NCBI GenBank assembly: GCA_947503965.1
Contig: CANNFU010000012.1
Coordinates: 41,158-105,157 of the forward strand
Direction: 5' to 3'
From: an uncultured Paracoccaceae bacterium
GTDB lineage: Bacteria; Pseudomonadota; Alphaproteobacteria; Rhodobacterales; Rhodobacteraceae
DNA length: 64,000 bases
The position numbers were made by a program, and so were the translations under genes. The notes below the pieces were generated by a model. It saw only the letters and a program-made list of their open reading frames with translations, searched no databases and was not told where the DNA came from. How positions within the stretch are numbered: position 1 is the first letter of the stretch; each line of letters begins with the position of its first letter. Positions 55,682-63,910 of the stretch are shown piece after piece.

Positions 55682-57277
55682 CTAGACCATCATTTCCTTT
55701 GTCGCGCTCAACGTCACATCCGGGTAATCGCGGCCGATCCGGTCGATATCCCATTGCAGGCGTGTCAGGAAAACCACGTCTCCGTCATTGTCTTCGGCAA
55801 TATGCTGTTTGTTGGCGGCAGCGAATTTTTCAACCGCGTCCTTGTTGCCATGCACCCAGCGGGCGGATGTGAATTGCGACGCCTCAAACCGGACCGGCAA
55901 CCCGTATTCCATCTCGATCCGGCTGGCGAGCACTTCGAACTGCAATGCCCCGACAACGCCGACGATGAAACCAGAGCCGAAGGTCGGTTTGAACACCTTT
56001 GCCGCCCCTTCCTCGGCAAACTGCATGAGCGCTTTTTCAAGATGCTTGGCTTTCATCGGGTCGCCCGCCCGGCAGGTCTGCAAAAGCTCCGGCGCAAAGG
56101 ACGGAATACCCGACACCCGGATCGCCTCACCTTCGGTCAGCGTATCGCCGATGCGCAATTGTCCGTGGTTGGGGATGCCGATGATATCGCCGGCCCATGC
56201 CTCTTCTGCCAATTCGCGGTCAGCGGCGAGGAACAGGACGGGGTTTGTGATCGCCATCTGTTTCTTGCTGCGCACATGGGTCAGCTTCATACCGCGTTCG
56301 AAATGACCCGAGGCAAGACGGACAAACGCCACACGGTCGCGGTGCTTGGGGTCCATATTCGCCTGCACCTTGAAGACAAAACCGGCGACTTTCGTTTCCT
56401 CGGGCGCGATGTTGCGCGGCTGCGCTGTTTGTACCTGCGGTTCTGGCCCATAGGTGCCGATCCCGTCCATCAGTTCCTTGACACCAAACGAGTTGATGGC
56501 CGACCCAAACCAGATCGGGGTCATCGATCCGTTCAGCACGCTTTCATGGTCCAGCGGCGGCAACAGTTCCTTGGCCATCTCAATCTCTTCAAGGAACTTT
56601 TCAAGCAGATGCGCAGGCACATGTTCGGCCAGTTTCGGATCATCAAGGCCCTTGATTTCAATACTTTCGGCAATCTTGTTGCGGTCTGCGCGGTCCATCA
56701 GTTCCAGCCGGTCGCGCAGGATATCATAGGTGCCGATGAACTCGCGGCCCACACCAATCGGCCAGGCGGCAGGGGTGACGTCAATCGCCAGGTTTTCCTG
56801 AATTTCGTCAATGATCTCAAACGTATCACGGCTTTCGCGGTCCATCTTGTTGCAGAAGGTCAGGATGGGCAGGTCGCGCAGGCGGCAGACCTCGAACAGT
56901 TTTTGCGTCTGGCTTTCCACACCCTTGGCCCCGTCAATCACCATCACGGCGGCATCGACCGCCGTTAGCGTCCGATAGGTGTCTTCCGAGAAATCCGAGT
57001 GGCCCGGCGTGTCGACCAGATTGAACCGGTATTTTTCAAAATCGAATGACATGGCCGAGGCCGAGACAGAGATCCCCCGGTCCTTTTCCATCTGCATGAA
57101 ATCCGACCTTGTGCGCCGCGCCTCGCCCTTGGCGCGCACCTGTCCGGCCATCTGAATGGCACCGCCATAAAGCAGGAATTTCTCGGTCAGGGTCGTCTTG
57201 CCCGCATCCGGGTGCGAGATGATTGCGAAGGTCCGGCGGCGGGCGATTTCGGGGGGCAGTGCGGGGCGATTTGTCAT
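55682..57277 (-). CDS. prfC: Peptide chain release factor 3
   Basis: GTPase that recycles RF1/RF2 from the ribosome, 531 aa. Motifs: SHPDAGKTTLTEKFLLYGGA (G1), RGISV (G2), DTPGHSDFSEDTYR (G3) and FCNKMDRESRD (G4). It lacks the EF-G domain IV and has the RF3 length. I chose the ATG at 57277 (MTNRPALPPEIARRRTF), where similarity to RF3 begins; upstream codons are non-homologous. The gene is monocistronic in appearance. Confidence 0.96.
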   Translation of the reverse strand: MTNRPALPPEIARRRTFAIISHPDAGKTTLTEKFLLYGGAIQMAGQVRAKGEARRTRSDFMQMEKDRGISVSASAMSFDFEKYRFNLVDTPGHSDFSEDTYRTLTAVDAAVMVIDGAKGVESQTQKLFEVCRLRDLPILTFCNKMDRESRDTFEIIDEIQENLAIDVTPAAWPIGVGREFIGTYDILRDRLELMDRADRNKIAESIEIKGLDDPKLAEHVPAHLLEKFLEEIEMAKELLPPLDHESVLNGSMTPIWFGSAINSFGVKELMDGIGTYGPEPQVQTAQPRNIAPEETKVAGFVFKVQANMDPKHRDRVAFVRLASGHFERGMKLTHVRSKKQMAITNPVLFLAADRELAEEAWAGDIIGIPNHGQLRIGDTLTEGEAIRVSGIPSFAPELLQTCRAGDPMKAKHLEKALMQFAEEGAAKVFKPTFGSGFIVGVVGALQFEVLASRIEMEYGLPVRFEASQFTSARWVHGNKDAVEKFAAANKQHIAEDNDGDVVFLTRLQWDIDRIGRDYPDVTLSATKEMMV

Positions 57278-57377
57278 GTGGCACGCTTTATGCGCTCGCG
57301 CAGCAAAGGGCAATGCAGACCGCGCTTAACGGTTGCTTGGGATTTGTCAGATATGACGATCGGCGGAGGTTTGGGGC

Positions 57378-58007
57378 ATGGTACGGGTTTTGGTTCTGGC
57401 TGGGTTTTGCGCGCTTGCCGCCTGTGGCGGTGGCGGCGGCGGTGGTGGTGCGGGCAGCGGGGGTGGCATTGACCCGCGTCTGGCGCGGCTGGATATCTAT
57501 GAGGCGCAAAAACTGCGGGTGCTGGGTGATCCCGGTGCGGGGGTGATGGGCATGGCACCGACACCTGATCCGTCCATCCCGGACATCGGCACCGCAGTTT
57601 TTGAAGGCTCTGCGTCGGTGCGGATCGAAACGGCCAATGCGCCGCTTGTATTATTTGGCGATGCAACCGTGTCGATCGGATTTGATGATGCATCCGTGGG
57701 CGGATCAATGGACCGGTTCTTTGGAACAGACGCCACCGGGCGGGTGGTTGATTACTCCGGCGCCATCGCAATCGACGGGGGCAGCCTGGATGATGGTGTG
57801 ACGCTGGATTACGCGGGGGTGCTGTCGGGAACGGGTGCAACGCTTGTCTTTGATGGGACGATGACCGGCCAGTTTCTGGGCGATCCGCTCACCGCGCTCA
57901 GTGCAGCTGACCTTGAGGCGAGCGTTATCGTCAGCGGAACGCCCACGGACGCCACGATGGTCGTGATCGGGGAAACAACGGACCTATCACAGGACCCATT
58001 GCCCTAG
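57378..58007 (+). CDS. Surface lipoprotein with TbpB/fHbp-like barrel, small
   Basis: A 209-aa lipoprotein: lipobox FCALAAC (Cys16) and a long Gly tether (GGGGGGGGAGSGGG). A helix (RLARLDIYEAQKLRVLG) and a beta domain follow, with GTAVFEGSASVRIE, LFGDATVSIGFDDASVGGSM, YSGAIAIDGGSLD and FDGTMTGQFLGD. The blocks parallel the lipoproteins at 53690 and 54989. It overlaps the stop of the convergent Hint-domain gene by 4 nt. GC-rich, unlike its AT-rich relatives nearby. Confidence 0.72.
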   Translation: MVRVLVLAGFCALAACGGGGGGGGAGSGGGIDPRLARLDIYEAQKLRVLGDPGAGVMGMAPTPDPSIPDIGTAVFEGSASVRIETANAPLVLFGDATVSIGFDDASVGGSMDRFFGTDATGRVVDYSGAIAIDGGSLDDGVTLDYAGVLSGTGATLVFDGTMTGQFLGDPLTALSAADLEASVIVSGTPTDATMVVIGETTDLSQDPLP

Positions 58008-58966
58008 CCAGCGGACGCCTTGCGCAACAGCGATGCGGCACGCCCTGCGGGAAGCAGATGATCCTTCACCTCGTATCCCTGATGCAGGGCGGTACGATGA
58101 TGCAAAACGCCCGCCTCTTCGGGCAATACCGCACGGGTGCGGGGATCGACCAGATGGGACTCGGCGGCAATGCCTTCGGCGTAGATGATGTAATGCTCGT
58201 CAAAGATCAGTTGAAAGTAATCGACAAAACCGCCCCGGCGCCGGATCACCCTGTCGCCGTCAACCAGATGGCGCGCCTTGATCAACACCTCTGACCGGCC
58301 CACGCCGATTGTATCGTGCCGCTGATAAACAAAAAGACGGTGATCGGGACGCAGCACCAGATCATGCGCGTTATGCAACGCGCCTTTGCTGATCACGACC
58401 GGGGCAAAGCTGCCGGTGGCGCGCAATGTGGTCTGCCCGATCCAGCGGACAGGTTGTTTTCCGGCATCGCGGGTCAGGATCAGATCACCGGGGTGCAAGG
58501 TCTCAATCGGGCGCATCTCTCCGTCGCCCATGGTGATATGGGTGCCGCGGGCAAAGGACCCGCTCGCAGCCTCGGCAAAGCGGCGGGTGGCGGTATGGCG
58601 GGCAATGCCGACAAGGCGGTAATCCTGCGTCGGCGCGATCTCTCCGAGCGGCTGAATATAGATTGCGGCGGCGGTATCATCGGCCACTTCGACAAGTATC
58701 AGAATATCATGCGTTCCGCCGTCGCGGGCCATCAGGGTCAGACAGCTGTCCAGATGAACCACATTCTGCGGGTCTTCGACGCGCTGCAATCCCTGCGGAC
58801 CCGACAGCAATGTCAAAGGCTGTAACGCGGCAGAGCCGTTCAACTGATACACATCATCCATCACCAGTTCATCAGCGAATGACAGTGGCTCACCCACGGT
58901 GACGCCCGCGGTCGCGACAAAGTCAGCCGCCGGGAAAACTTCAACTGTCAGAATGTCTGCGTTCAT
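58004..58966 (-). CDS. Hint (hedgehog/intein) domain protein, Hint_2 type
   Basis: A 320-aa protein. The N-terminal 130 residues are beta-rich and unassigned. The Hint domain spans about 135-290: GSFARGTHITMGDGEMRPIE, LHPGDLILTRDAGKQPVRWI, LVLRPDHRLFVYQRHD and VDYFQLIFDEHYIIYAEGIA. Hint domains normally begin with a nucleophilic Cys (as in CFTPGT). Here the matching position is Ser or absent (SFARGT), so classic self-cleavage is doubtful. Related ser-type Hint_2 proteins exist in Rhodobacterales. No secretion signal is visible. Confidence 0.8.
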   Translation of the reverse strand: MNADILTVEVFPAADFVATAGVTVGEPLSFADELVMDDVYQLNGSAALQPLTLLSGPQGLQRVEDPQNVVHLDSCLTLMARDGGTHDILILVEVADDTAAAIYIQPLGEIAPTQDYRLVGIARHTATRRFAEAASGSFARGTHITMGDGEMRPIETLHPGDLILTRDAGKQPVRWIGQTTLRATGSFAPVVISKGALHNAHDLVLRPDHRLFVYQRHDTIGVGRSEVLIKARHLVDGDRVIRRRGGFVDYFQLIFDEHYIIYAEGIAAESHLVDPRTRAVLPEEAGVLHHRTALHQGYEVKDHLLPAGRAASLLRKASAG

Positions 58967-59074
58967 GCAAACCGGGGTAGCAACGACAGGACCGGATTGA
59001 AAGTGTCCCGTTCAGATTGCCGTGCCCGCAGTGCGGTGCTAGGTCCAATGGGAAATGAATGAAGGAGGCACCCG

Positions 59075-59854
59075 ATGGATCTGGGTATCAAGGGAAAACG
59101 CGCACTGGTGTGTGCATCATCAAAGGGTCTGGGGCGCGGCTGCGCCGAGGCATTGGCCGAGGCCGGCGTGAACCTCGTGCTGAATGCGCGCGGGGCAGAG
59201 GCGCTGGAGGCGACCGCCGATCACATCAGCAGCACCTATGGCGTTGACGTGGTCACGGTTGCCGCTGATGTCGCGACCGATGACGGGCGCGAAAAACTGC
59301 TTTCTGCCGCAGATGGCGTCGATATCCTGGTCAATAACGCAGGTGGCCCGCCACCGGGCCTGTGGTCGGACTGGGATCGTGACGATTTCATCAAGGCACT
59401 GGATGCAAACATGCTGGCCCCTATCGCGCTGATCAAGGCGCTGATGCCGGGCATGATCGACAATGGCTGGGGACGGATCGTCAATATCACATCCGGGTCC
59501 GTCAAGGCACCGATCCCGCAACTGGGGCTGTCGAACTCTGCGCGGGCCGGGTTGACAGGCTATGTGGCCGGGACCGCGCGGCAGGTGGCACAGTATGGGG
59601 TCAACATGAATAACATGCTGCCCGGTATCCACGCGACGGATCGGGCGATCAGCCTCGATACTGGCGTGTCCAAGGCGCAGGGGATCAGCATGGACGAGGC
59701 GAAAAAGCAACGCGAGGCGACGATCCCCACCCGCCGCTATGGCACTGCGGAAGAGTTCGGCGCGATGTGCGCTTTCCTGTGCTCACAGCATGCAGGCTTT
59801 ATCGTCGGGCAGAACATCGTGCTGGACGGTGGGGCGATCAACGCCACGATCTGA
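59075..59854 (+). CDS. SDR-family oxidoreductase without YxxxK
   Basis: A 259-aa Rossmann-fold short-chain dehydrogenase. Cofactor motifs: ASSKGLGRG (14-22), ADVATDDGRE and ILVNNAGGPPPG (84-95). The Ser of the active site is present (NITSGSVKAP, about 138-146). The usual YxxxK is replaced by LGLSNSARAGL (about 150-160), so catalysis by the standard triad is not possible. This variant recurs in a known SDR subgroup often called 3-oxoacyl-ACP reductase. GGAGG lies upstream of the ATG. Coupled to the next gene by TGATG. Confidence 0.85.
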   Translation: MDLGIKGKRALVCASSKGLGRGCAEALAEAGVNLVLNARGAEALEATADHISSTYGVDVVTVAADVATDDGREKLLSAADGVDILVNNAGGPPPGLWSDWDRDDFIKALDANMLAPIALIKALMPGMIDNGWGRIVNITSGSVKAPIPQLGLSNSARAGLTGYVAGTARQVAQYGVNMNNMLPGIHATDRAISLDTGVSKAQGISMDEAKKQREATIPTRRYGTAEEFGAMCAFLCSQHAGFIVGQNIVLDGGAINATI

Positions 59855-60972
59855 TGGCCGAACGGTTCAGCCTCAAGGACCATTTGTTCAACGCCACAAC
59901 CGTCGGACAATTAGGTGCACATTTCGAAGAGGCGGGCGTCTTTGCGGCCGCCCCTTTTGTGGACGAGGTGATGGGCCAGATGGCCCCGCTTGAGCTGAAA
60001 GCGCGGATCAACCTGATCGCCGATGTGTTGGCAAACTATCTTCCGGATGATTTTCCTGCGGCGGCACAGGCGATTGTCGCGGCCCTGCCGCCGCCGCTTG
60101 ATCCGACGCTGACGGATGATGATTTCGGGCACTTCATCTATGCGCCCTTGGGCGTTTACGTTGAAAATCATGGGCTTGAGGGCCATCGTGACCTTGGCCT
60201 TGATATGCTGGAACAGATCACGCAGCGCTTCTCGATGGAGTATTCCATCCGCACGTTCCTCAACCGGTGGCAGGATGCAACGCTGGAACGGATGCAGGAT
60301 TGGGTGCACCACGATCATTATCATGTGCGGCGCCTGGTCAGCGAAGGCACGCGGCCCAAACTGCCATGGGGGCAGGGGATCAGCGTGACATCCGCGCAAA
60401 CCTTGCCGCTCTTGGATCAGTTGCACGGTGACCCGACACGGTTTGTCACGCGGTCAGTTGCCAACCATCTGAATGATATCACCAAGAAAGACCCAGCCGC
60501 AGTGATCGCACGGCTGGATGCCTGGCAACAGGCGGGCAAGCAACGCGAAACCGAACTTAATTGGATGCGCAAGCATGCGCTGCGCGGTCTGATCAAGGCG
60601 GGTGATCCGGCGGCGATGATTCACTTGGGCTACAGGCCAGACGCGCCCGTTCATCTGTCGCGATGCAGCATCGCACCAGACACGATCGCGCGGGGTGGCA
60701 GCGCCGAGGTGGCGATGACCCTGACGGTGGATCAGGATGCGCCGCTGATCATCGATTATATGATCGATTTCGTCAAAGCGAACGGGACGACAGCACCCAG
60801 AACATTCAAACTCAAGATATTGGACGCCAAGGCAGGCAAACCGGTCAGCCTGCGCAAAATGCATGTGTTCAAAGACAATGCGACCACGTTCACGCTCTAT
60901 CCCGGTGCGCATCAGTTGCACGCGCAGATCAACGGGCGTGTGGTCGCAACGGTGCCTTTCACCTTGACCTGA
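59854..60972 (+). CDS. DNA alkylation repair protein, AlkC-like
   Basis: A 372-aa protein of HEAT-like helical repeats (about 20-260), with RRLVSEGTRPKLPWGQGISV and VTRSVANHLNDITKKDPAAV typical of AlkC/AlkD-type DNA glycosylases. An Ig-like beta C-terminal domain follows (about 265-372: RCSIAPDTIARGGSAEVAMT, YMIDFVKANGTTAPRTFKLK). AlkC removes 3-methyladenine from DNA. The ATG at 59854 shares a base with the SDR stop, so the pair is coupled. Its glycosylase activity is inferred from family. Confidence 0.82.
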   Translation: MAERFSLKDHLFNATTVGQLGAHFEEAGVFAAAPFVDEVMGQMAPLELKARINLIADVLANYLPDDFPAAAQAIVAALPPPLDPTLTDDDFGHFIYAPLGVYVENHGLEGHRDLGLDMLEQITQRFSMEYSIRTFLNRWQDATLERMQDWVHHDHYHVRRLVSEGTRPKLPWGQGISVTSAQTLPLLDQLHGDPTRFVTRSVANHLNDITKKDPAAVIARLDAWQQAGKQRETELNWMRKHALRGLIKAGDPAAMIHLGYRPDAPVHLSRCSIAPDTIARGGSAEVAMTLTVDQDAPLIIDYMIDFVKANGTTAPRTFKLKILDAKAGKPVSLRKMHVFKDNATTFTLYPGAHQLHAQINGRVVATVPFTLT

Positions 60973-61044
60973 CCTTGCCCCGCCATCGAACTGTTGTTAG
61001 GTGGGCTATACCTTAATGTTTCAGTCAGGCATCGTTGCGCGTTC

Positions 61045-62115
61045 ATGCAAACCCCCCGTCTTGAGATCAAAGATATCGTCAAGGATTTTGGCGGACGCCG
61101 GGTGGTGGACCATGTGGACCTGACCGTGATGCCGGGGCAGGTGACCTGCCTTCTGGGGCCATCGGGCTGCGGCAAATCCACCACGTTGCGCATCATCGCC
61201 GGGGTGGAGAAACAGGACAGCGGCAGCATCTATGTGGACGGCAAACTTGTCTGCGACACGGTGTACCGGCTGCCGCCCGAAGACCGGTCCATCGGGCTGA
61301 TGTTTCAGGATTTCGCGCTGTTCCCGCATCTGACCGTGGGGCAGAACGTGGCCTTCGGCCTGAACCGCAAAGACAGTGCAGCGCGGGTGCAAGCGCTGCT
61401 CGACAAGGTCGGGATGCTAAGCCATATCGACGACTATCCGCACCAGTTGTCGGGGGGTGAACAGCAGCGGGTTGCCCTGGCGCGGTCACTGGCGCCGAAG
61501 CCGCAGATCATGCTGATGGATGAACCGTTTTCGGGCCTTGATGACCGGCTGCGCGATGACATCCGCGACGAAACGCTCGAGGTGCTCAAAAGCGAAGGAA
61601 CCGCCGTTCTGCTGGTCACGCATGAGCCGGGTGAGGCGATGCGCATGGCCGATGAGATCGCGCTGATGCGCGATGGCCGGATCGTGCAACAGGGCGCGCC
61701 TTACAACATCTACAACGCGCCCGTTGATCTTGAAGCATCTGCATTTTTCAGCGATATCAATGTGATACGCAGCAAAGTGAAGGGTGCGCTGACCAATACC
61801 CCCTTCGGCCAATTCCTCGCCCCCGGTGTGCCGGACGACACAGAGGTCGATATCGTGATCCGGCCTCAGCACCTCAAAATCGACTTTGACCGGGGCGGGC
61901 GTGGGCCCAACCCGACGCCCCAGGACGGCACGCCTGCCCGCGGGGTGGTACAGCGCGCACGCTTCATGGGCGCATCCAGCCTAGTCGAGTTCCGGATGGA
62001 TTACGACGGATCAATCCTGAAAGCACTGGTGCCGTCGGTGTTCCTGCCCAAGCCGGATACGGCGCTCTGGCTGATGATCCGACGCGACCGGTGTTTTGTG
62101 TTTCCAAGGGGCTAA
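61045..62115 (+). CDS. ABC transporter ATPase, Fbp/Pot type
   Basis: A 356-aa ATPase subunit. Walker A GPSGCGKST, Q-loop FQDFALFPHLTVGQNV, signature LSGGEQQRVALARSL, Walker B IMLMDEPFSGLD and the H-loop VTHEP are intact. A C-terminal TOBE-like domain follows (about 250-356). It is most like ferric (FbpC) or polyamine/thiamine-type importers. No permease or binding-protein gene is adjacent, so its partners lie elsewhere or were lost. The ATG at 61045 (MQTPRLEIKD) is where similarity begins. Confidence 0.85.
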   Translation: MQTPRLEIKDIVKDFGGRRVVDHVDLTVMPGQVTCLLGPSGCGKSTTLRIIAGVEKQDSGSIYVDGKLVCDTVYRLPPEDRSIGLMFQDFALFPHLTVGQNVAFGLNRKDSAARVQALLDKVGMLSHIDDYPHQLSGGEQQRVALARSLAPKPQIMLMDEPFSGLDDRLRDDIRDETLEVLKSEGTAVLLVTHEPGEAMRMADEIALMRDGRIVQQGAPYNIYNAPVDLEASAFFSDINVIRSKVKGALTNTPFGQFLAPGVPDDTEVDIVIRPQHLKIDFDRGGRGPNPTPQDGTPARGVVQRARFMGASSLVEFRMDYDGSILKALVPSVFLPKPDTALWLMIRRDRCFVFPRG

Positions 62116-62327
62116 GCAGGGCGAATGGCGGGTTTGATCCCATCTTACCGAATGCTGCGGGCTGCGCGAATGGCTGCTTTGCTGACTGCGAAGATTAAGC
62201 AGTTTACTACCTGCTCGCCTCGGGGCATTCATCCGCACTTATTCGAGGTATCCTGGCGATAACTTACACATCCCCAACCATGTGTGGCCAATAAGGTGTC
62301 GAACGGGTTGTCTTGCGACGCTGCGCT
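62116..62327. other. Convergent intergenic region, nothing identified
   Basis: 212 bp between two convergent genes. Base composition is lower in GC than the flanks. I see no terminator hairpin, repeat or small gene that I can support. Confidence 0.4.
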
Positions 62328-62969
62328 TCAACCGAACAGTCGATCCCCCACAATGCGGACCAAGGCATTTTCGGACGAGACACCATCCACCTCGACAGAA
62401 TTTAGTTCAAGTGCTGCGACCTCCTGCTTGAGACGAATTGTGAAGAGAGCGTCGCGCTCCAATAGATTTGCAAGCGCCTGCTTGGGGTTGCTCGTTCTGT
62501 TCGGGATGTCCCAAATGCTACCCCTCGCTTTGAAGGCCTTGCGCCGGAAGTCAGGCGTTGGAAGCAGCCAGACGGCCCGCTGTCGGTTGCGAAGAAGCGG
62601 CGCGACGCAATGGGGCAGAAGCCGAAAGCCATCGGCAATGACGGGTCTGTCGCGTGGAAGCGCCAGCAGGTCTGCAATAATGAACTCGAACCCCTCTCCT
62701 GCAAACCAATGGAATTCATCAAGCATGACTTGTGGTGTTCGATGCACCCAACGATCATCCATGTTCATCTTCATGAACGCAGTCAGACGCGGACATCCAT
62801 CTGGCGAGCAACGGGCTGCATGGTCTCGCATGGCGTCGTCGGTGTCATAAAGTGTGGCACCGTGCATCGCCGCAAGCGCCTTAGCGATGGTCGACTTGCC
62901 CGCACCACTTCCACCGCCGATCCAGCGAACATGTGCCAAAGCAGTAAGAAGATCATCAGTCGGCGGCAT
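62328..62969 (-). CDS. P-loop NTPase, kinase-like
   Basis: A 213-aa protein with a Walker A motif (IGGGSGAGKSTIAKAL, about 17-32). TLYDTDDAMRDHAARCSPDG is a lid- or substrate-like region, RPVIADGFRLLP a Walker B-like strand and LLPTPDFRRKAF a likely nucleotide-clamp segment. It resembles small-molecule kinases of the shikimate/adenylylsulfate kinase-like group without a clear member. Substrate unknown. It stands alone between two intergenic stretches. Confidence 0.75.
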   Translation of the reverse strand: MPPTDDLLTALAHVRWIGGGSGAGKSTIAKALAAMHGATLYDTDDAMRDHAARCSPDGCPRLTAFMKMNMDDRWVHRTPQVMLDEFHWFAGEGFEFIIADLLALPRDRPVIADGFRLLPHCVAPLLRNRQRAVWLLPTPDFRRKAFKARGSIWDIPNRTSNPKQALANLLERDALFTIRLKQEVAALELNSVEVDGVSSENALVRIVGDRLFG

Positions 62970-63220
62970 GTACAGGCCGTTAGCACGATTGCAGGTTTCG
63001 AGGGGGTATCGCTTTGAGGAACGCTCGATAATGGCGGACTGTCGCTGACCACTGATGAACTGCAGTTTCGACCGCCGAGCAAACGTTCATGCAGCAAAGC
63101 CGCTCGCAAACGAAGTGAACGTCTGCCAAGAGCCCAAACTGACCTGGCGCACGGCCTTCAAGTGTCGCTTTTGGCAAGATTCGCTAGAAAGCCGTCCCTT
63201 TTTTTTGGCAGACTCTTTCC
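62970..63220. other. Intergenic region, degenerate open frames only
   Basis: 251 bp between divergent genes, so it holds promoters of both. Short frames on the minus strand (e.g. LLADVHFVCERLCCMNVC) look like translated non-coding sequence that I recall as common in Roseobacter genomes and often mis-called as small proteins. I do not annotate a gene here. Confidence 0.4.
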
Positions 63221-63844
63221 ATGGAAGAAACGTCTATCAATGCAACGAAGCGCTACGACGTTGCCGCACCCCACTGGGGCGACAAGATGCGGTCATTGGG
63301 CTACTACGACGGCTATCTCGGCTTTCTGTCTGCGCCTCAAGGTCCCCGCGCGACCAACAAGCAGGTTATTGACGTTGGCTCCGGTACAGGATCCTTCGCG
63401 GAAGCGTGGGTTGCGGTAAATGGCGCGCCGCGTGAACTGATGTTGCTTGAGCCCAGTCCGGCCATGCTTGAACGTGGCCGCGCAGCATTGAGCAGGCGCG
63501 GTGTCGATCCAATACTTGTCCAGTCCCTGCTGGGCGAGACTGAACCGGATCCGTCAGACGTGGTCCTAGCGGCTCATGTTATCGAGCATTGCCCTGACCC
63601 ATTGATTGCGCTGCGTCAAATGCGTGATCTTCTCCGTCCGGGAGGCGCATTGTATCTCGTCGTATCAAAGCCGCATTGGTGCAATGCGATCATCTGGCTA
63701 CAGTGGCGCCACCGTACATTCAGCGAGGGCGAAATATTGACGCTTATCGAGAAGGCCGGATTTGACATAGAGAATGTTTATGCATTCCCGTCCGGCCCTC
63801 CCTCGCGGACCAGCCGCGGGATCGCTGCCACACGACGGGACTGA
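63221..63844 (+). CDS. SAM-dependent methyltransferase, class I
   Basis: A 207-aa Rossmann-like methyltransferase. Motif I VIDVGSGTGSFAEAW (about 49-63), the acidic end of strand 2 in LLLEPSPAML, motif II VVLAAHVIEHCPDPLIAL and motif III LRPGGALYLVVSKPHW are clear. It is like the Methyltransf_11/UbiE-type group. The last third ends with basic RTSRGIAATRRD. Acceptor unknown. Confidence 0.88.
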   Translation: MEETSINATKRYDVAAPHWGDKMRSLGYYDGYLGFLSAPQGPRATNKQVIDVGSGTGSFAEAWVAVNGAPRELMLLEPSPAMLERGRAALSRRGVDPILVQSLLGETEPDPSDVVLAAHVIEHCPDPLIALRQMRDLLRPGGALYLVVSKPHWCNAIIWLQWRHRTFSEGEILTLIEKAGFDIENVYAFPSGPPSRTSRGIAATRRD

Positions 63845-63910
63845 CATCTTGCTGCGCAATCGCGTTTCCTCAACCCGCCACTGGATAGCGATTCATGAAC
63901 GACAGCTTCT

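Noticed and set aside
55667..56968. Plus-strand open frame opposite prfC (about 430 codons)
   Set aside because: Antisense shadow; prfC shows every GTPase motif on the other strand.
62980..63177. 65-codon minus-strand frame upstream of the methyltransferase
   Set aside because: Looks like the recurrent mis-called intergenic peptide of Roseobacter genomes, with odd Cys content and no start signal.
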